A stretch of 64,000 nucleotides of DNA. Origin: Cupriavidus gilardii (GTDB lineage Bacteria > Pseudomonadota > Gammaproteobacteria > Burkholderiales > Burkholderiaceae). Shown in pieces: positions 25,557 through 33,381 of the stretch; position 1 is the first letter of the stretch; every line of letters starts with the position of its first letter. The stretch spans positions 1 to 64,000 of the forward strand of contig NZ_JABTYE010000002.1 in assembly GCF_013314895.1 (NCBI RefSeq), given 5' to 3'. The position numbers were made by a program, and so were the translations under genes. The notes under the pieces are model-generated. The model had not been told where the DNA came from. It ran no database searches and saw only the letters and a list, made by a program, of their open reading frames with translations.

Positions 25557-26251
25557 CAAAGGCGGTAGTCGGTAATGCAATTGGTTATTCGGGAAGCCGC
25601 GAAACAGGGCGCGGAAACTCGTCGATGGCCAGGCCGGTAGACCGGTGCCTGAGCCGCCCCATGACGGACGATGCCGGGGGCTGTGACGTTGGTGACGCTT
25701 GGAAGGTATTGGATTTGCTGCAATGCGGGACAAAACCTTAACAAATTTACCTAGCAAAAGTCACGTTTCGGTCACGCAACGGTTGCAACAATTTGAAACG
25801 ATTGTTGCTTATCCGCCTCTTGAATGATCAACGTCGGTTATCCTCCTCATGACATAAATGGCCCCTGAGTTGCACCGCAACAAGGCTGCGTCACAACGGG
25901 CGCGCAAGGCCTGCCCGCTCCTGTCGTCGTGCGCAAAGGAGCAGCGATTCGGTGACGGGATCGAATGCGCGCCGGACGGCACGCGGGTCTGTCGGGTGCG
26001 GCCTGCCCTCGGTCGCGGCAAGCGCCGGCGATCGGACGAGCCGAGCGAGGCGCGACGATTGAAACTAGGTCCCTGTCGTTGCCACGTCAATCGGACGCTG
26101 TCCGACAAAAGCCGGCCTTGGTGGTGTGGGACACGCATGCGCACGCGTGGTATCGGCGCGGAGTGTCGACGGACACTACAATCGACCGACCCGCCGATGG
26201 CGCGCCCGGGCAAGACCGCGCGGCGCCATTGCCCTCCACGCCGACAAGGGG
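25557..26251. other. Long divergent intergenic region upstream of opgG
   Basis: 695 nt without a supported gene. The stretch 25735-25860 is clearly more AT-rich than its surroundings and contains an 8-bp dyad (25785-25808), the most likely place for the opgGH promoter. The rest (25860-26251) carries open frames of Arg-rich shadow composition only; I see nothing convincing in it. Confidence 0.45.
25785..25808. promoter_or_regulatory. Inverted repeat upstream of opgG
   Basis: gcaacaat (25785-25792), 8-nt spacer, attgttgc (25801-25808), a perfect dyad in the AT-rich segment. It could be an operator or a small hairpin in the opgGH leader. Confidence 0.4.
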
Positions 26252-26674
26252 ATGCCGATGCCGCACGCAGGGCTTGCCCGCCTGACGCTGGCCCCGGGGC
26301 TTGCCCCCGCCCTGGCGTTGGCGCTCGCCTTGAGCGCGTCGCTGCCGGCACGGGCCTATGTCGATCACTATCTGGCCAGCACCGTCGTCGGCACGATGAC
26401 GCAGAGCGAGGCGCGGGCCTTCGCCGCGGCCGTCAATCGCGCCTTGAACGCGACCGAGGACGGCACCGCGGTCTCGTGGCGAACGCAGGCCACGCCACGA
26501 CGCGCGGCCACCTACGCCAGAATCACGCCGCTGCAGAGCAGGACCGACCACGGCCAGCCCTGCCGCCAGATCCGCAGCGAACTGAAGCGCTCCAGCAAAG
26601 AGGAAAGCTGGACCGGCTGGTTCTGCAAGCAGCCCGATGGCCGCTGGCGTGCGCGCGTGGTCGAGGAAGAATGA
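26252..26674 (+). CDS. RT0821/Lpp0805-type surface protein, exported
   Basis: A 140-residue secreted protein. The signal peptide is obvious (GLAPALALALALSASLPARA-YV). The mature part matches the RT0821/Lpp0805 surface-antigen family pattern: a helical stretch, then ALNATEDGTAVSWR, then a conserved Cys in GQPCRQI and a second in GWFCKQPDGRWR, which probably form a disulfide. Purine-rich ACAAGGGG precedes ATG 26252; ATG 26258 is equally possible. The function of this family is unknown; outer-membrane association is usual. The stop is 40 nt from the convergent gene at 26715. Confidence 0.78.
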   Translation: MPMPHAGLARLTLAPGLAPALALALALSASLPARAYVDHYLASTVVGTMTQSEARAFAAAVNRALNATEDGTAVSWRTQATPRRAATYARITPLQSRTDHGQPCRQIRSELKRSSKEESWTGWFCKQPDGRWRARVVEEE

Positions 26675-26714
26675 GGGAAGGAAGTGCCTCAGCGAGCGTC
26701 GCCCGGCGCGGCGC

Positions 26715-27353
26715 TCAGCGGCACAGGCGCGCCATCGCCTCGCTGGCCAGCGAGCCCGACGAAGCCGCCTGGGGCGTCGCGCGTTGCGGCGAACGGATGG
26801 TATATAGCGGCTCGCCGCGCGCGAAGCGGCGCGGGAACAGCGTCTGTTCGACCACCGCATACATCGACGTGGCGCAGTCCAGCACCATGCGCCGCAGCGA
26901 CGACCGGATCGGCTCGCCGCTGGCCGTATGGATGGCGCCGCCGACCGGCGCGTTGCGCATCACGACCACGCCGACCCGCGCACCGCTGCGGCGCACCGAG
27001 CGCTGGTCCAGATACGAGATCACACCGTTGCTGCCCATCAGCGGCAGCCAACGCTGCGGGTCCGGCGCGGAAGGATCCGGCGCGGCCAGCGTCACGCAAC
27101 CCTCGCGCGGCGTCGAACGGAAGACGGTACCGCCGTTTGGACCCTGGCATTGATAGAGCCCCGCGGCCGCGGCCGGCACCACCTTGCCGCGCGCGGTGTC
27201 GGCGCGGGCGTCGGGGCTGGATGCCGGCGCCAGCGTCAGTGCGGCGGCCAGCAGCAGCGGCGTGGAATACGGGAAACGGAAGCGGGCGAAGGACGCGACG
27301 CCGGCGCGGAGGGCGCGGCGACGCAGTGCGGGCGTGGCGGCACGAGACGACAT
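26715..27353 (-). CDS. Exported protein with DUF4124-like N-terminus and surface-adhesin-E-like domain
   Basis: A 212-residue protein with an N-terminal signal (basic start, hydrophobic LLLAAALTLAPASS, about residues 32-48). The mature N-terminus GLYQCQGPNGGTVFRSTPREGC resembles DUF4124, a small two-Cys domain that opens many secreted betaproteobacterial proteins. The rest (RWLPLMGSNGVISYLDQRSVRR, then VRRMVLDCATSMYAVVEQT-like) resembles surface-adhesin protein E type domains. The function is unknown; periplasmic or outer-membrane location is inferred. Start at 27353 could be one of several Met. It is followed (minus strand upstream) by the ribB 3' region. Confidence 0.65.
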   Translation of the reverse strand: MSSRAATPALRRRALRAGVASFARFRFPYSTPLLLAAALTLAPASSPDARADTARGKVVPAAAAGLYQCQGPNGGTVFRSTPREGCVTLAAPDPSAPDPQRWLPLMGSNGVISYLDQRSVRRSGARVGVVVMRNAPVGGAIHTASGEPIRSSLRRMVLDCATSMYAVVEQTLFPRRFARGEPLYTIRSPQRATPQAASSGSLASEAMARLCR

Positions 27354-27520
27354 GATGCTGGGCGCGATGGTGAAACGAAGGCGGCCCGGGGACCGGCGGC
27401 GAGCGCGGCCACGATGATGCCGGGCCGCGCGACAGCCGGCATTGTCGCACAGCGAGACGCCGTCAAGGCCGGCAGCGGCCAGCGCGCGACGGCTTCCGCG
27501 GCGATTTGCCGGGCCGCTCG

Positions 27521-27604
27521 GTGCCCCAAGTCAGCGCCCAACTTAGCGCCCAACTTAGCGCCCAACGCAGAGCCCAACCCAGCGCCCGGCTCAGTGCCCC
27601 AGCT
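27521..27604. repeat. Seven 12-nt tandem repeats across the ribB stop codon
   Basis: Seven imperfect units of (a/g)(g)(c/t)gccc(a/c)(a/g)(c/g)(t/c)(t/c) run from 27521 to 27604, two central copies being identical (agcgcccaactt). The array begins in the last codons of ribB and continues downstream of its stop. Confidence 0.9.
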
Positions 27605-28310
27605 CGCGCCAGGCAACCAGTTCCTCGATCGTCAGCACCGGCAGATCGTGCTGCGCGGCGAAGGCCAGCGCCTGTTCGCCGCGGGCCATCGTGCCATCGG
27701 CATTCATCAATTCGCACAGCACCGCGGCAGGCGCGAGGCCGGCCAGCCGCGCCAGTTCGACCGACCCCTCGGTATGGCCGCGCCGGGTCAGCACGCCGCC
27801 GTCGCTGGCGACCAGCGGGAAGACATGGCCCGGGCTGACCACGGCGTCGAGGCCGGCATCGTCGGCAATCGCCGCGCGGATGGTGGTGATGCGATCGGCC
27901 GCGCTGACGCCGGTGGTGACGCCGGTGCGCGCCTCGATCGAGACGGTGAACGCGGTGCCGTACTGGCTGCGATTGTTCTCGACCATCGGCCGCAGCCCCA
28001 GTTGCGCGACCTTCTCGCGCGTCAGGCACAGGCAGACGATGCCGCTGCATTCGCGGATCAGCATCGCCATGTTGGCCAGCGTCAGCCGCTCGGCGGCGAC
28101 GATCAGATCGGCCTCGTTCTCGCGATCGTGGTCGTCCATCAGCACCACCGGACGGCCCTCGCGCATGGCCTGCAGGGCCTGCTCGATGCGGGTCGACAGA
28201 TCGTGGGGAAGCGCCGGCACGATGGCGTCGGCATGATCGACGGCGGCCGGTGCGGAGGCGGCGTGGTCGGGGGAAAGGTTGGCTTGGGAAGGCGACAGCG
28301 TGGACAGCAT
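27591..28310 (-). CDS. ribB: 3,4-dihydroxy-2-butanone-4-phosphate synthase
   Basis: Converts ribulose-5-phosphate to 3,4-dihydroxy-2-butanone-4-phosphate and formate, the four-carbon precursor of riboflavin. Length is 239 residues; the single RibB domain has [16 protein letters not shown] (acidic metal/phosphate site) and [17 protein letters not shown] (second active-site block). There is no fused RibA domain. AAGGAG sits 7 nt before ATG 28310. An FMN riboswitch in the long leader indicates feedback repression by FMN, which is usual for ribB in this group. The last codons lie in a 12-nt tandem array, so the extreme C-terminus and 3' UTR may vary between strains. Confidence 0.95.
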   Translation of the reverse strand: MLSTLSPSQANLSPDHAASAPAAVDHADAIVPALPHDLSTRIEQALQAMREGRPVVLMDDHDRENEADLIVAAERLTLANMAMLIRECSGIVCLCLTREKVAQLGLRPMVENNRSQYGTAFTVSIEARTGVTTGVSAADRITTIRAAIADDAGLDAVVSPGHVFPLVASDGGVLTRRGHTEGSVELARLAGLAPAAVLCELMNADGTMARGEQALAFAAQHDLPVLTIEELVAWRELGH

Positions 28311-28550
28311 TGAAACGCTCCTTGCGTAAAGATCAACGGGCGTTTCAGGGGATTGGCGACACAAGCGGGAACGCGGGGAACGCGCACGATGCCCGGCGCC
28401 AGGCGCCGGCCGCGGCGATCGACCACGACGCTGTTCGTCCGGGCATGGCAAGGCGACGAACCGCCGGCCGCAAGTGCAGACACGCGACCGGGCAGGCTCG
28501 CGCCGACCCAGCCGTACGGCAGTGAAGCGGCAGCGATGCTTGCTCGCCCA

Positions 28551-28722
28551 TCTTCTTTCATCCGGACTATGACCGTCGGCCCTGGCCTCTCACCAGGTCT
28601 GCTGACCCCGCGCGACCATGTGCAAACACATGGAAATGCGCGGGCGCTCGCGGGCTCGCCGGCAGCGTCGGAGAACGCGTTCGGCATACCGCCGGTGGGG
28701 ACTTTCACCCCGCCCTGAAGAC
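28551..28722 (-). promoter_or_regulatory. FMN riboswitch (RFN element) controlling ribB
   Basis: On the minus strand the conserved blocks read GGTGAAAGTCCCCACCGG followed by CGGT near 28690-28715 at the 5' side, a variable arm containing ccatgtg-ttt-cacatgg (about 28617-28634), then GGTGAGAGGCC and GACGGTCATAGTCCGGATG with GAAAGAAGA at the 3' end (28551-28590). This is the six-stem RFN fold that binds FMN. About 240 nt separate the aptamer from ribB. I see no U-tract terminator there, so control of translation initiation or rho-dependent termination is more likely than intrinsic attenuation. Confidence 0.93.
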
Positions 28723-28977
28723 GTAACGAAACCGGCGAAACGGGCTTGCCCTTCGGCGAATCCTTGTTCGATTCGCGGGGGCGCAGGCCCGCGCCGGCGT
28801 TGCGATGTTATCACGTGACCCAGCGTACGCGCTCGATCTGTACTACAACTAAACGACTTGCGCGGGCGCCGCGCCCGCCATGCGGGCACCGAAGTCCTCC
28901 GTCGCCCCGCAGGTTTTGCTTGCTCTCTCCGCGCGCTTTCCGCGTTTCCCGTTCCCGTTTCCCTTGCCGCGATCACG

Positions 28978-29574
28978 ATGCCTTTCGACGACGACCTGCT
29001 CCGCCGCCCTTGCCCTTCTTTCAACCCGACGCGTTCCCCGCGCGCCCTGCGCTGGCTCGCCGCGCTGCCCCTGCTGATCGCCGGCAGCGCGGCATGGGCC
29101 GACCCGACCGTGCAGATCGGCTACGGCACCGACAGCCGCACCGACGTACGCAAGGTCGATATCGCCTTCGGCTGGGATTCCGGCTACGGCTGGGGCGACC
29201 CGACCGGCCTGCGGCTTGGCCTGCTATGGGAGCTCAATGTCGCGCGCTGGGACAGCACCAGCGACGCCAATCCCCGCAACCTGTGGGAGATCGGCGCGCA
29301 GCCGGTGCTCCGGCTGGCCTGGCAGCGCCATCGCTGGGTGCCCTTCTTCGAGGCATCGATCGGCGTGCGCTTGATGAGCGGAACCCGGACCTCCGACAAC
29401 CACACCATGTCGACCGCCTTCCAGTTCTCCGACATGGCCGGGGTCGGCATCGCCTTCGGCAAGGACCAGCGCTTCGCCGTCGGCTACCGCTACCAGCACA
29501 TCTCGAATGCCGGCATCAAGAAGCCCAATCCCGGCTCGGACTTCCACACCGCCTACCTGCGCTACCGGTTCTGA
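28978..29574 (+). CDS. pagL: PagL-like lipid A 3-O-deacylase
   Basis: A 198-residue outer-membrane enzyme of the PagL (acyloxyacyl hydrolase) family that removes the 3-O acyl chain from lipid A. A long N-region precedes a signal peptide ending SAAWA-DP (about residue 41). The mature part alternates polar and apolar residues as in an 8-strand barrel and ends in Arg-Phe (LRYRF), the outer-membrane assembly signature. The catalytic His174 and Ser176 lie in YQHISNAGIKKPN. The position of the third residue, Glu in Pseudomonas PagL, is Asp188 here. Start ATG 28978 could be later (the hydrophobic core begins near residue 24). It is convergent with the MmyB-like regulator, overlapping by 13 nt. Confidence 0.87.
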   Translation: MPFDDDLLRRPCPSFNPTRSPRALRWLAALPLLIAGSAAWADPTVQIGYGTDSRTDVRKVDIAFGWDSGYGWGDPTGLRLGLLWELNVARWDSTSDANPRNLWEIGAQPVLRLAWQRHRWVPFFEASIGVRLMSGTRTSDNHTMSTAFQFSDMAGVGIAFGKDQRFAVGYRYQHISNAGIKKPNPGSDFHTAYLRYRF

Positions 29575-30473
29575 ACGGCAGCGGGCTCGGCGTCGCGCCC
29601 CAGCGCTTCGAGCGCGAGGCGCGACGGCTCGTCGGCCGGGAAGAAGCATTCGATCCGCAGTTCCTGCAGCGTGACGTCATGGGGATTGCCCAGCGTGGTC
29701 AGCGTCGAAAACAGCGAGGCCTGGAAGCCCTCGGCGCGCAGCACCACCGGCAGCACCGGCGGCAGCGGCCCCTCGCTGCCTTCGTCGTCGGCATGCGGCA
29801 CGCCGCCCGGCCCGATCATTTCCGGATGCCACTGCGCGATGCGAGCGAAGATCTCGCGCGCGACGCGGTCGTGCGCCTGGGCCTGCAGCTCCTGCCAGAC
29901 CCGTCGCAGCAGATAGCGGCCGACCTGATGGGCGTTCTCGATCATCGGCCACAGGCCCTGCGGGTCGAACACCGTCAGCATCAGGTTGATGCGCGGCCCA
30001 CCGGCATCGCTGCCCAGGCCCTCGGGCAGCACCGCGGCGGCACGGCCATCGAGCAGTGCGTCGACCATGCGGCGATAGGCGCGGTTGGCATCGCTGATAT
30101 TCCAGAAACGGTCCAGCACCACGGCGGGATACGGCTCCTGCTTGGCGAGGATCAGCGCGATCGCCTGGCGCACCATCTGCAGCGGCGGTTCGGCCAGCGC
30201 ATGCTCGCTGTACGCGGGCGCAAAGCCGGCCGCCAGCAGCAGCCGGTTGCGCTGGCGCAGCGGCACGCCCAGCCGGTCCGACAGCGCGAGGATCATCTCG
30301 CGGCTGGGCCGGGCGCGGCCCGATTCGAGAAAGCTGATATGCCGCTGCGACACGCCGGCGGCGAGCGACAGCGCCAGCTGGCTGTAGCCGCGGCGCCCGC
30401 GCCAGTAGCGCAGCAGGGCGGGAAAGTCGAGGGCGGTTTCGGAGGCGGGGGTCAGCGTGTCCATGGCCGGCAT
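29562..30473 (-). CDS. XRE-family regulator with MmyB-like ligand-binding domain
   Basis: A 303-residue regulator: an N-terminal XRE helix-turn-helix (YSQLALSLAAGVSQRHISFLESGRA region, about residues 30-55) and a C-terminal MmyB-like PAS-type domain (about 105-280, with PAVVLDRFWNISDANRAYRRM). In Streptomyces the family prototype MmyB controls antibiotic genes, and fatty acids have been found bound to related domains; bacterial homologues of this size are often near short dehydrogenases or unknown genes. Two Met codons (30473, 30464) can start it. Its stop overlaps that of pagL by 13 nt on the other strand; no target is evident. Confidence 0.88.
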   Translation of the reverse strand: MPAMDTLTPASETALDFPALLRYWRGRRGYSQLALSLAAGVSQRHISFLESGRARPSREMILALSDRLGVPLRQRNRLLLAAGFAPAYSEHALAEPPLQMVRQAIALILAKQEPYPAVVLDRFWNISDANRAYRRMVDALLDGRAAAVLPEGLGSDAGGPRINLMLTVFDPQGLWPMIENAHQVGRYLLRRVWQELQAQAHDRVAREIFARIAQWHPEMIGPGGVPHADDEGSEGPLPPVLPVVLRAEGFQASLFSTLTTLGNPHDVTLQELRIECFFPADEPSRLALEALGRDAEPAAVQNR

Positions 30474-30624
30474 TACAGCATGCGGCGCGCGCTCTGGCGA
30501 TAACCTGCCAGGTAATGATCGACAGACCGGCGGGTCGACAGGCAGGCGGGCCGGCGGGCTGGTCAGATGCCGATGTTATGCTTGTCGGCTCGACAACACC
30601 CGCGCGCGTAGGGCGCGCAACCCG

Positions 30625-31938
30625 ATGGAAATAGCCATCCTGCTGGCGCTGATCCTGCTCAACGGCGTGTTCGCCATGTCGGAGATCGCGCTGGTTTCGG
30701 CTCGCAAGGCCCGCCTGCAGAAGCTGATCGACGAGGGCGATCGCGGTGCGATCGAGGCGGTCAAGCTGGGCGAGGATCCGACCCGCTTCCTGTCCACGGT
30801 GCAGATCGGCATCACGTCGATCGGCGTGCTCAACGGCGTGGTCGGCGAATCCGCGCTGGCGCAGCCGCTCGGCATCTGGCTGCAGGGGCTGGGCATGCTG
30901 CAGCCCACCGCCGGCTATGTGGCGACCGCCATCGTGGTGGCGGGGCTGACCTACTTTTCCATCGTGCTCGGCGAGCTGGTGCCCAAGCGGCTGGGCCAGC
31001 TGGCACCGGAGACCCTGGCCCGTGCGGTCGCGCGGCCCTTGTCCTGGCTGGCGACCGCCTCGACGCCGTTCGTCAAGCTGCTGTCGAGCTCGACCCGGCT
31101 GGTGCTGCGGCTGATCGGCGTCAAGAGCGGCGCCGGCCCCGCGGTCACCGAGGAAGAAATCCATGCGCTGCTGGTCGAGGGCTCGGAAGCCGGCGTGATC
31201 GAGCGCCACGAGCACACGATGGTGCGCAACGTGTTCCGGCTCGACGACCGGCAGCTGACTTCGCTGATGGTGCCGCGCGGCGACGTGATCTGCCTCGACG
31301 TCGAGTTGCCGCTGGAGGAAAACCTGCGCCGCATCGAGGAATCGGACCATTCGCGTTTTCCGGTGGTGCGCGGCGGCATGCATGACGTGATCGGCGTGGT
31401 CAGCGCGCGCCAGCTGCTGGCGCGCAAGCTGCGCGGCGAGGCGACCGACCTGGCCGCGGTGATGCAGACCCCGGTCTATGTGCCGGAGAGCGTCACCGGC
31501 ATGGAACTGCTCGAACATTTCCGCTCGTCGGGCGGCCAGATGGCGTTCGTCATCGACGAGTACGGCGAGGTGCTGGGCATCGTCACGCTGCAGGACCTGA
31601 TCGAGGCGATCACCGGCGAGTTCAAGCCGGACATCGCCGGCGACGAGTGGGCGGTGCAGCGCGAGGACGGGTCCTGGCTGCTCGACGGCCTGATTCCGAT
31701 CCCCGAGCTGAAGGACCGCATCGGTCTGCGCAGCGTGCCCGAGGAGGACAAGGAGCGCTATCACACGCTGTCCGGCATGCTGTTGCTGCTGCTGGGACGG
31801 CTGCCGCAGATCGCCGATTCGGTCAGCTGGCTGGACTGGAAATTCGAGATCGTCGATATGGACGGCAAGCGTATCGACAAGGTGCTGGCCACCCCGCTGC
31901 CGGCGCAGGAAGAGCCCGAGCCCGATACGACCGGCTGA
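30625..31938 (+). CDS. CNNM/CorC/HlyC family transporter with CBS pair
   Basis: A 437-residue inner-membrane protein. The DUF21 (CNNM) transmembrane domain (about 1-190, with NGVFAMSEIALVSARKARLQ at its start) is followed by two CBS domains (about 205-325, MVPRGDVICLD and FVIDEYGEVLGIVTLQDLIEAITG) and a C-terminal CorC/HlyC domain (about 340-425, DGSWLLDGLIPIPEL). The family is linked to Mg/Co efflux or to membrane integrity, and older annotations call it hemolysin. ATG 30625 is chosen since the hydrophobic domain starts there. It stands alone between the MmyB-like regulator and DUF6152. Confidence 0.93.
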   Translation: MEIAILLALILLNGVFAMSEIALVSARKARLQKLIDEGDRGAIEAVKLGEDPTRFLSTVQIGITSIGVLNGVVGESALAQPLGIWLQGLGMLQPTAGYVATAIVVAGLTYFSIVLGELVPKRLGQLAPETLARAVARPLSWLATASTPFVKLLSSSTRLVLRLIGVKSGAGPAVTEEEIHALLVEGSEAGVIERHEHTMVRNVFRLDDRQLTSLMVPRGDVICLDVELPLEENLRRIEESDHSRFPVVRGGMHDVIGVVSARQLLARKLRGEATDLAAVMQTPVYVPESVTGMELLEHFRSSGGQMAFVIDEYGEVLGIVTLQDLIEAITGEFKPDIAGDEWAVQREDGSWLLDGLIPIPELKDRIGLRSVPEEDKERYHTLSGMLLLLLGRLPQIADSVSWLDWKFEIVDMDGKRIDKVLATPLPAQEEPEPDTTG

Positions 31939-32102
31939 CGGCAGAGCTGGCGCGGGCCGGGGCCGGACCGCTTCGGCGAGCCGGGCTGCCGCCGGAGCGG
32001 CGGCTATACTGACCAGCGGACGGCAGCGCCGCCCGGCTTGCGTTGCGTTCCGTTCGTTGCTCGCCCCGCCGTTCGTCCTTTCGCTGAACCCGGAGAACCG
32101 CC

Positions 32103-32495
32103 ATGCCCCGCCTGTTCCGCTCGATGCGCCCGACCTCGTTTGCCGCGCTCTCCACCGCTGCCGCCTTCGCCATCTCTGCCGCGTTGCTGGCGGGCCCGGC
32201 CGCCGCCCATCACGGCTGGTCAAGCTACGACGACAGCAAGACGATGACGCTGACCGGCAAGCTGACCGAGGTCAAATACGAGAACCCGCACGCGACGGTG
32301 CGGATCGAGGCCAACGGCAAGCGCTGGCTCGCCGTGCTGGCGCCGATCTCGCGGATGCAGGCGCGCGGCGCGACGGCCGACAAGGTCGCGGTCGGCCGCG
32401 AGGTCACGATCGTCGGCTATCCCAGCAAGGAACACAGCGACGAGATGCGCGCCGAGCGGATCGTCCTCGACGGCCAGACCGTCGAACTTCGCTGA
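32103..32495 (+). CDS. DUF6152 family periplasmic protein
   Basis: A 130-residue exported protein: the signal peptide covers about residues 1-35 (AAAFAISAALLAGPAAA) and the mature protein starts HHGWSSYDDSKTMTLTGKL, the hallmark of DUF6152. The remaining 90 residues form a compact OB-like beta domain (VKYENPHATVRIEANGKRW, GREVTIVGYPSK). The two N-terminal His might bind metal, but this is speculation. CCGGAGA upstream supports ATG 32103. A membrane protein follows 18 nt downstream; such pairs recur in proteobacteria, so the two probably act together. Confidence 0.88.
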   Translation: MPRLFRSMRPTSFAALSTAAAFAISAALLAGPAAAHHGWSSYDDSKTMTLTGKLTEVKYENPHATVRIEANGKRWLAVLAPISRMQARGATADKVAVGREVTIVGYPSKEHSDEMRAERIVLDGQTVELR

Positions 32496-32513
32496 CTTTC
32501 CCGCATCGGCGCC

Positions 32514-33020
32514 GTGGCATCGCTGACCGAGCTGGGCGCCACGCTGGCGGCGCTGCCGCTGTCGAGCGCGCTGCGCGGTTCCGCCTGGGCCTATCCGGCG
32601 GTCGAGATCGTCCATCTGGCCGGCATGGGGCTGCTGTTCGGCACCATCGCGGTGGTCGATCTGCGCTTGGCCGGGCTCTGGCGCAATCTGCCGGTGACGG
32701 CGCTGCTGCGGCAGGTGCTGCCGCTGACGATGGCGGCCTTCGTCGCGCTGGCGGCCAGCGGCATCCTGCTGCTGCTGGCGCATGCCGACGAGCTGGCGAC
32801 CAATCCCGCGCTCTATGCCAAGCTGGTCCTGATCGCGCTGGGGCTGCTCAACGCGCTGGTCTTTCATCTGTGGCCGTATCGCGCCTTGCAGCGGGCGGCG
32901 GGCCCGGCCGACTGGAACGTCGGCGCCCGGCCGCCGCGCTGGGCACGCACCGCGGCGGTGCTGTCGCTGCTGACCTGGACGCTGGTGATCGCCGCCGGAC
33001 GGCTGATCGCCTATGTCTAG
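32514..33020 (+). CDS. DUF6644-type small membrane protein
   Basis: A 168-residue integral membrane protein with four likely TMs (about 26-48, 65-88, 100-120, 142-165). The conserved features are EIVHLAGMGLLFGTIAVVDLRL near the first TM, with a buried His, and FHLWPYRALQ after the third. It starts with GTG at 32514, 18 nt after the DUF6152 stop, with weak ribosome binding, so coupling to the upstream gene is likely. Pairing of a DUF6152 periplasmic protein with this kind of four-helix protein suggests a membrane redox or metal-handling role, but there is no direct evidence. Confidence 0.8.
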   Translation: MASLTELGATLAALPLSSALRGSAWAYPAVEIVHLAGMGLLFGTIAVVDLRLAGLWRNLPVTALLRQVLPLTMAAFVALAASGILLLLAHADELATNPALYAKLVLIALGLLNALVFHLWPYRALQRAAGPADWNVGARPPRWARTAAVLSLLTWTLVIAAGRLIAYV

Positions 33021-33148
33021 GGCGCCGGCCCTGCCTTGCCTGCCGCCCCCCTTTGCTGCCCGTTACAAATAGCCACACTGCCCTGTGCGCAGCGGGCCGC
33101 ACCAATTGTAAAATCGCCCCGTTCGCAACACCTCAAAAGGAGCGCAGT

Positions 33149-33280
33149 GTGAAAAAAGGTTGGATTTTCGGTGTGGTTCTGGCTGTGCTGCTGACCGGCT
33201 GCAACACGATGGCGGGCCTCGGCCAGGACATCCAGCGCGGCGGCCAGAAGCTCGAAGGCGCGGCCGATCGTCACAAGTAA
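33149..33280 (+). CDS. Entericidin A/B family lipoprotein
   Basis: A 43-residue lipoprotein starting at GTG 33149, with AAGGAG (33136-33141) at ideal distance. The sequence has a short basic N-terminus, a hydrophobic core and the lipobox LTGC, so the mature protein begins CNTMAGLGQDI. The C-terminal GLGQDIQRGGQKLEGAA is the hallmark of entericidins, small antidote/toxin-like lipoproteins of the cell envelope, induced by stress. It is too short for ordinary gene-finding lists. Located between the DUF6644-type gene and a convergent LysR gene. Confidence 0.9.
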   Translation: MKKGWIFGVVLAVLLTGCNTMAGLGQDIQRGGQKLEGAADRHK

Positions 33281-33347
33281 GGCACCGCAGCCAGGCCGCG
33301 GCACCGCCGCCGCCCTTCCGAGGGATACGCCCGGCGCTCCGGGCAAT

Positions 33348-33370
33348 GCCGCTGGCCGTGGGCCAGCGGC
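33348..33370. terminator. Strong hairpin between convergent genes
   Basis: gccgctggcc, loop gtg, ggccagcggc: a perfect 10-bp stem between the entericidin-like lipoprotein and the LysR gene. There is no T-tract, so termination efficiency is uncertain. Confidence 0.5.
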
Positions 33371-33381
33371 AGGTTCCCGCG

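Noticed and set aside
29677..32223. 848-residue minus-strand frame
   Set aside because: It covers the CNNM/CorC gene antisense and the MmyB-like gene in another frame; no domain is visible.
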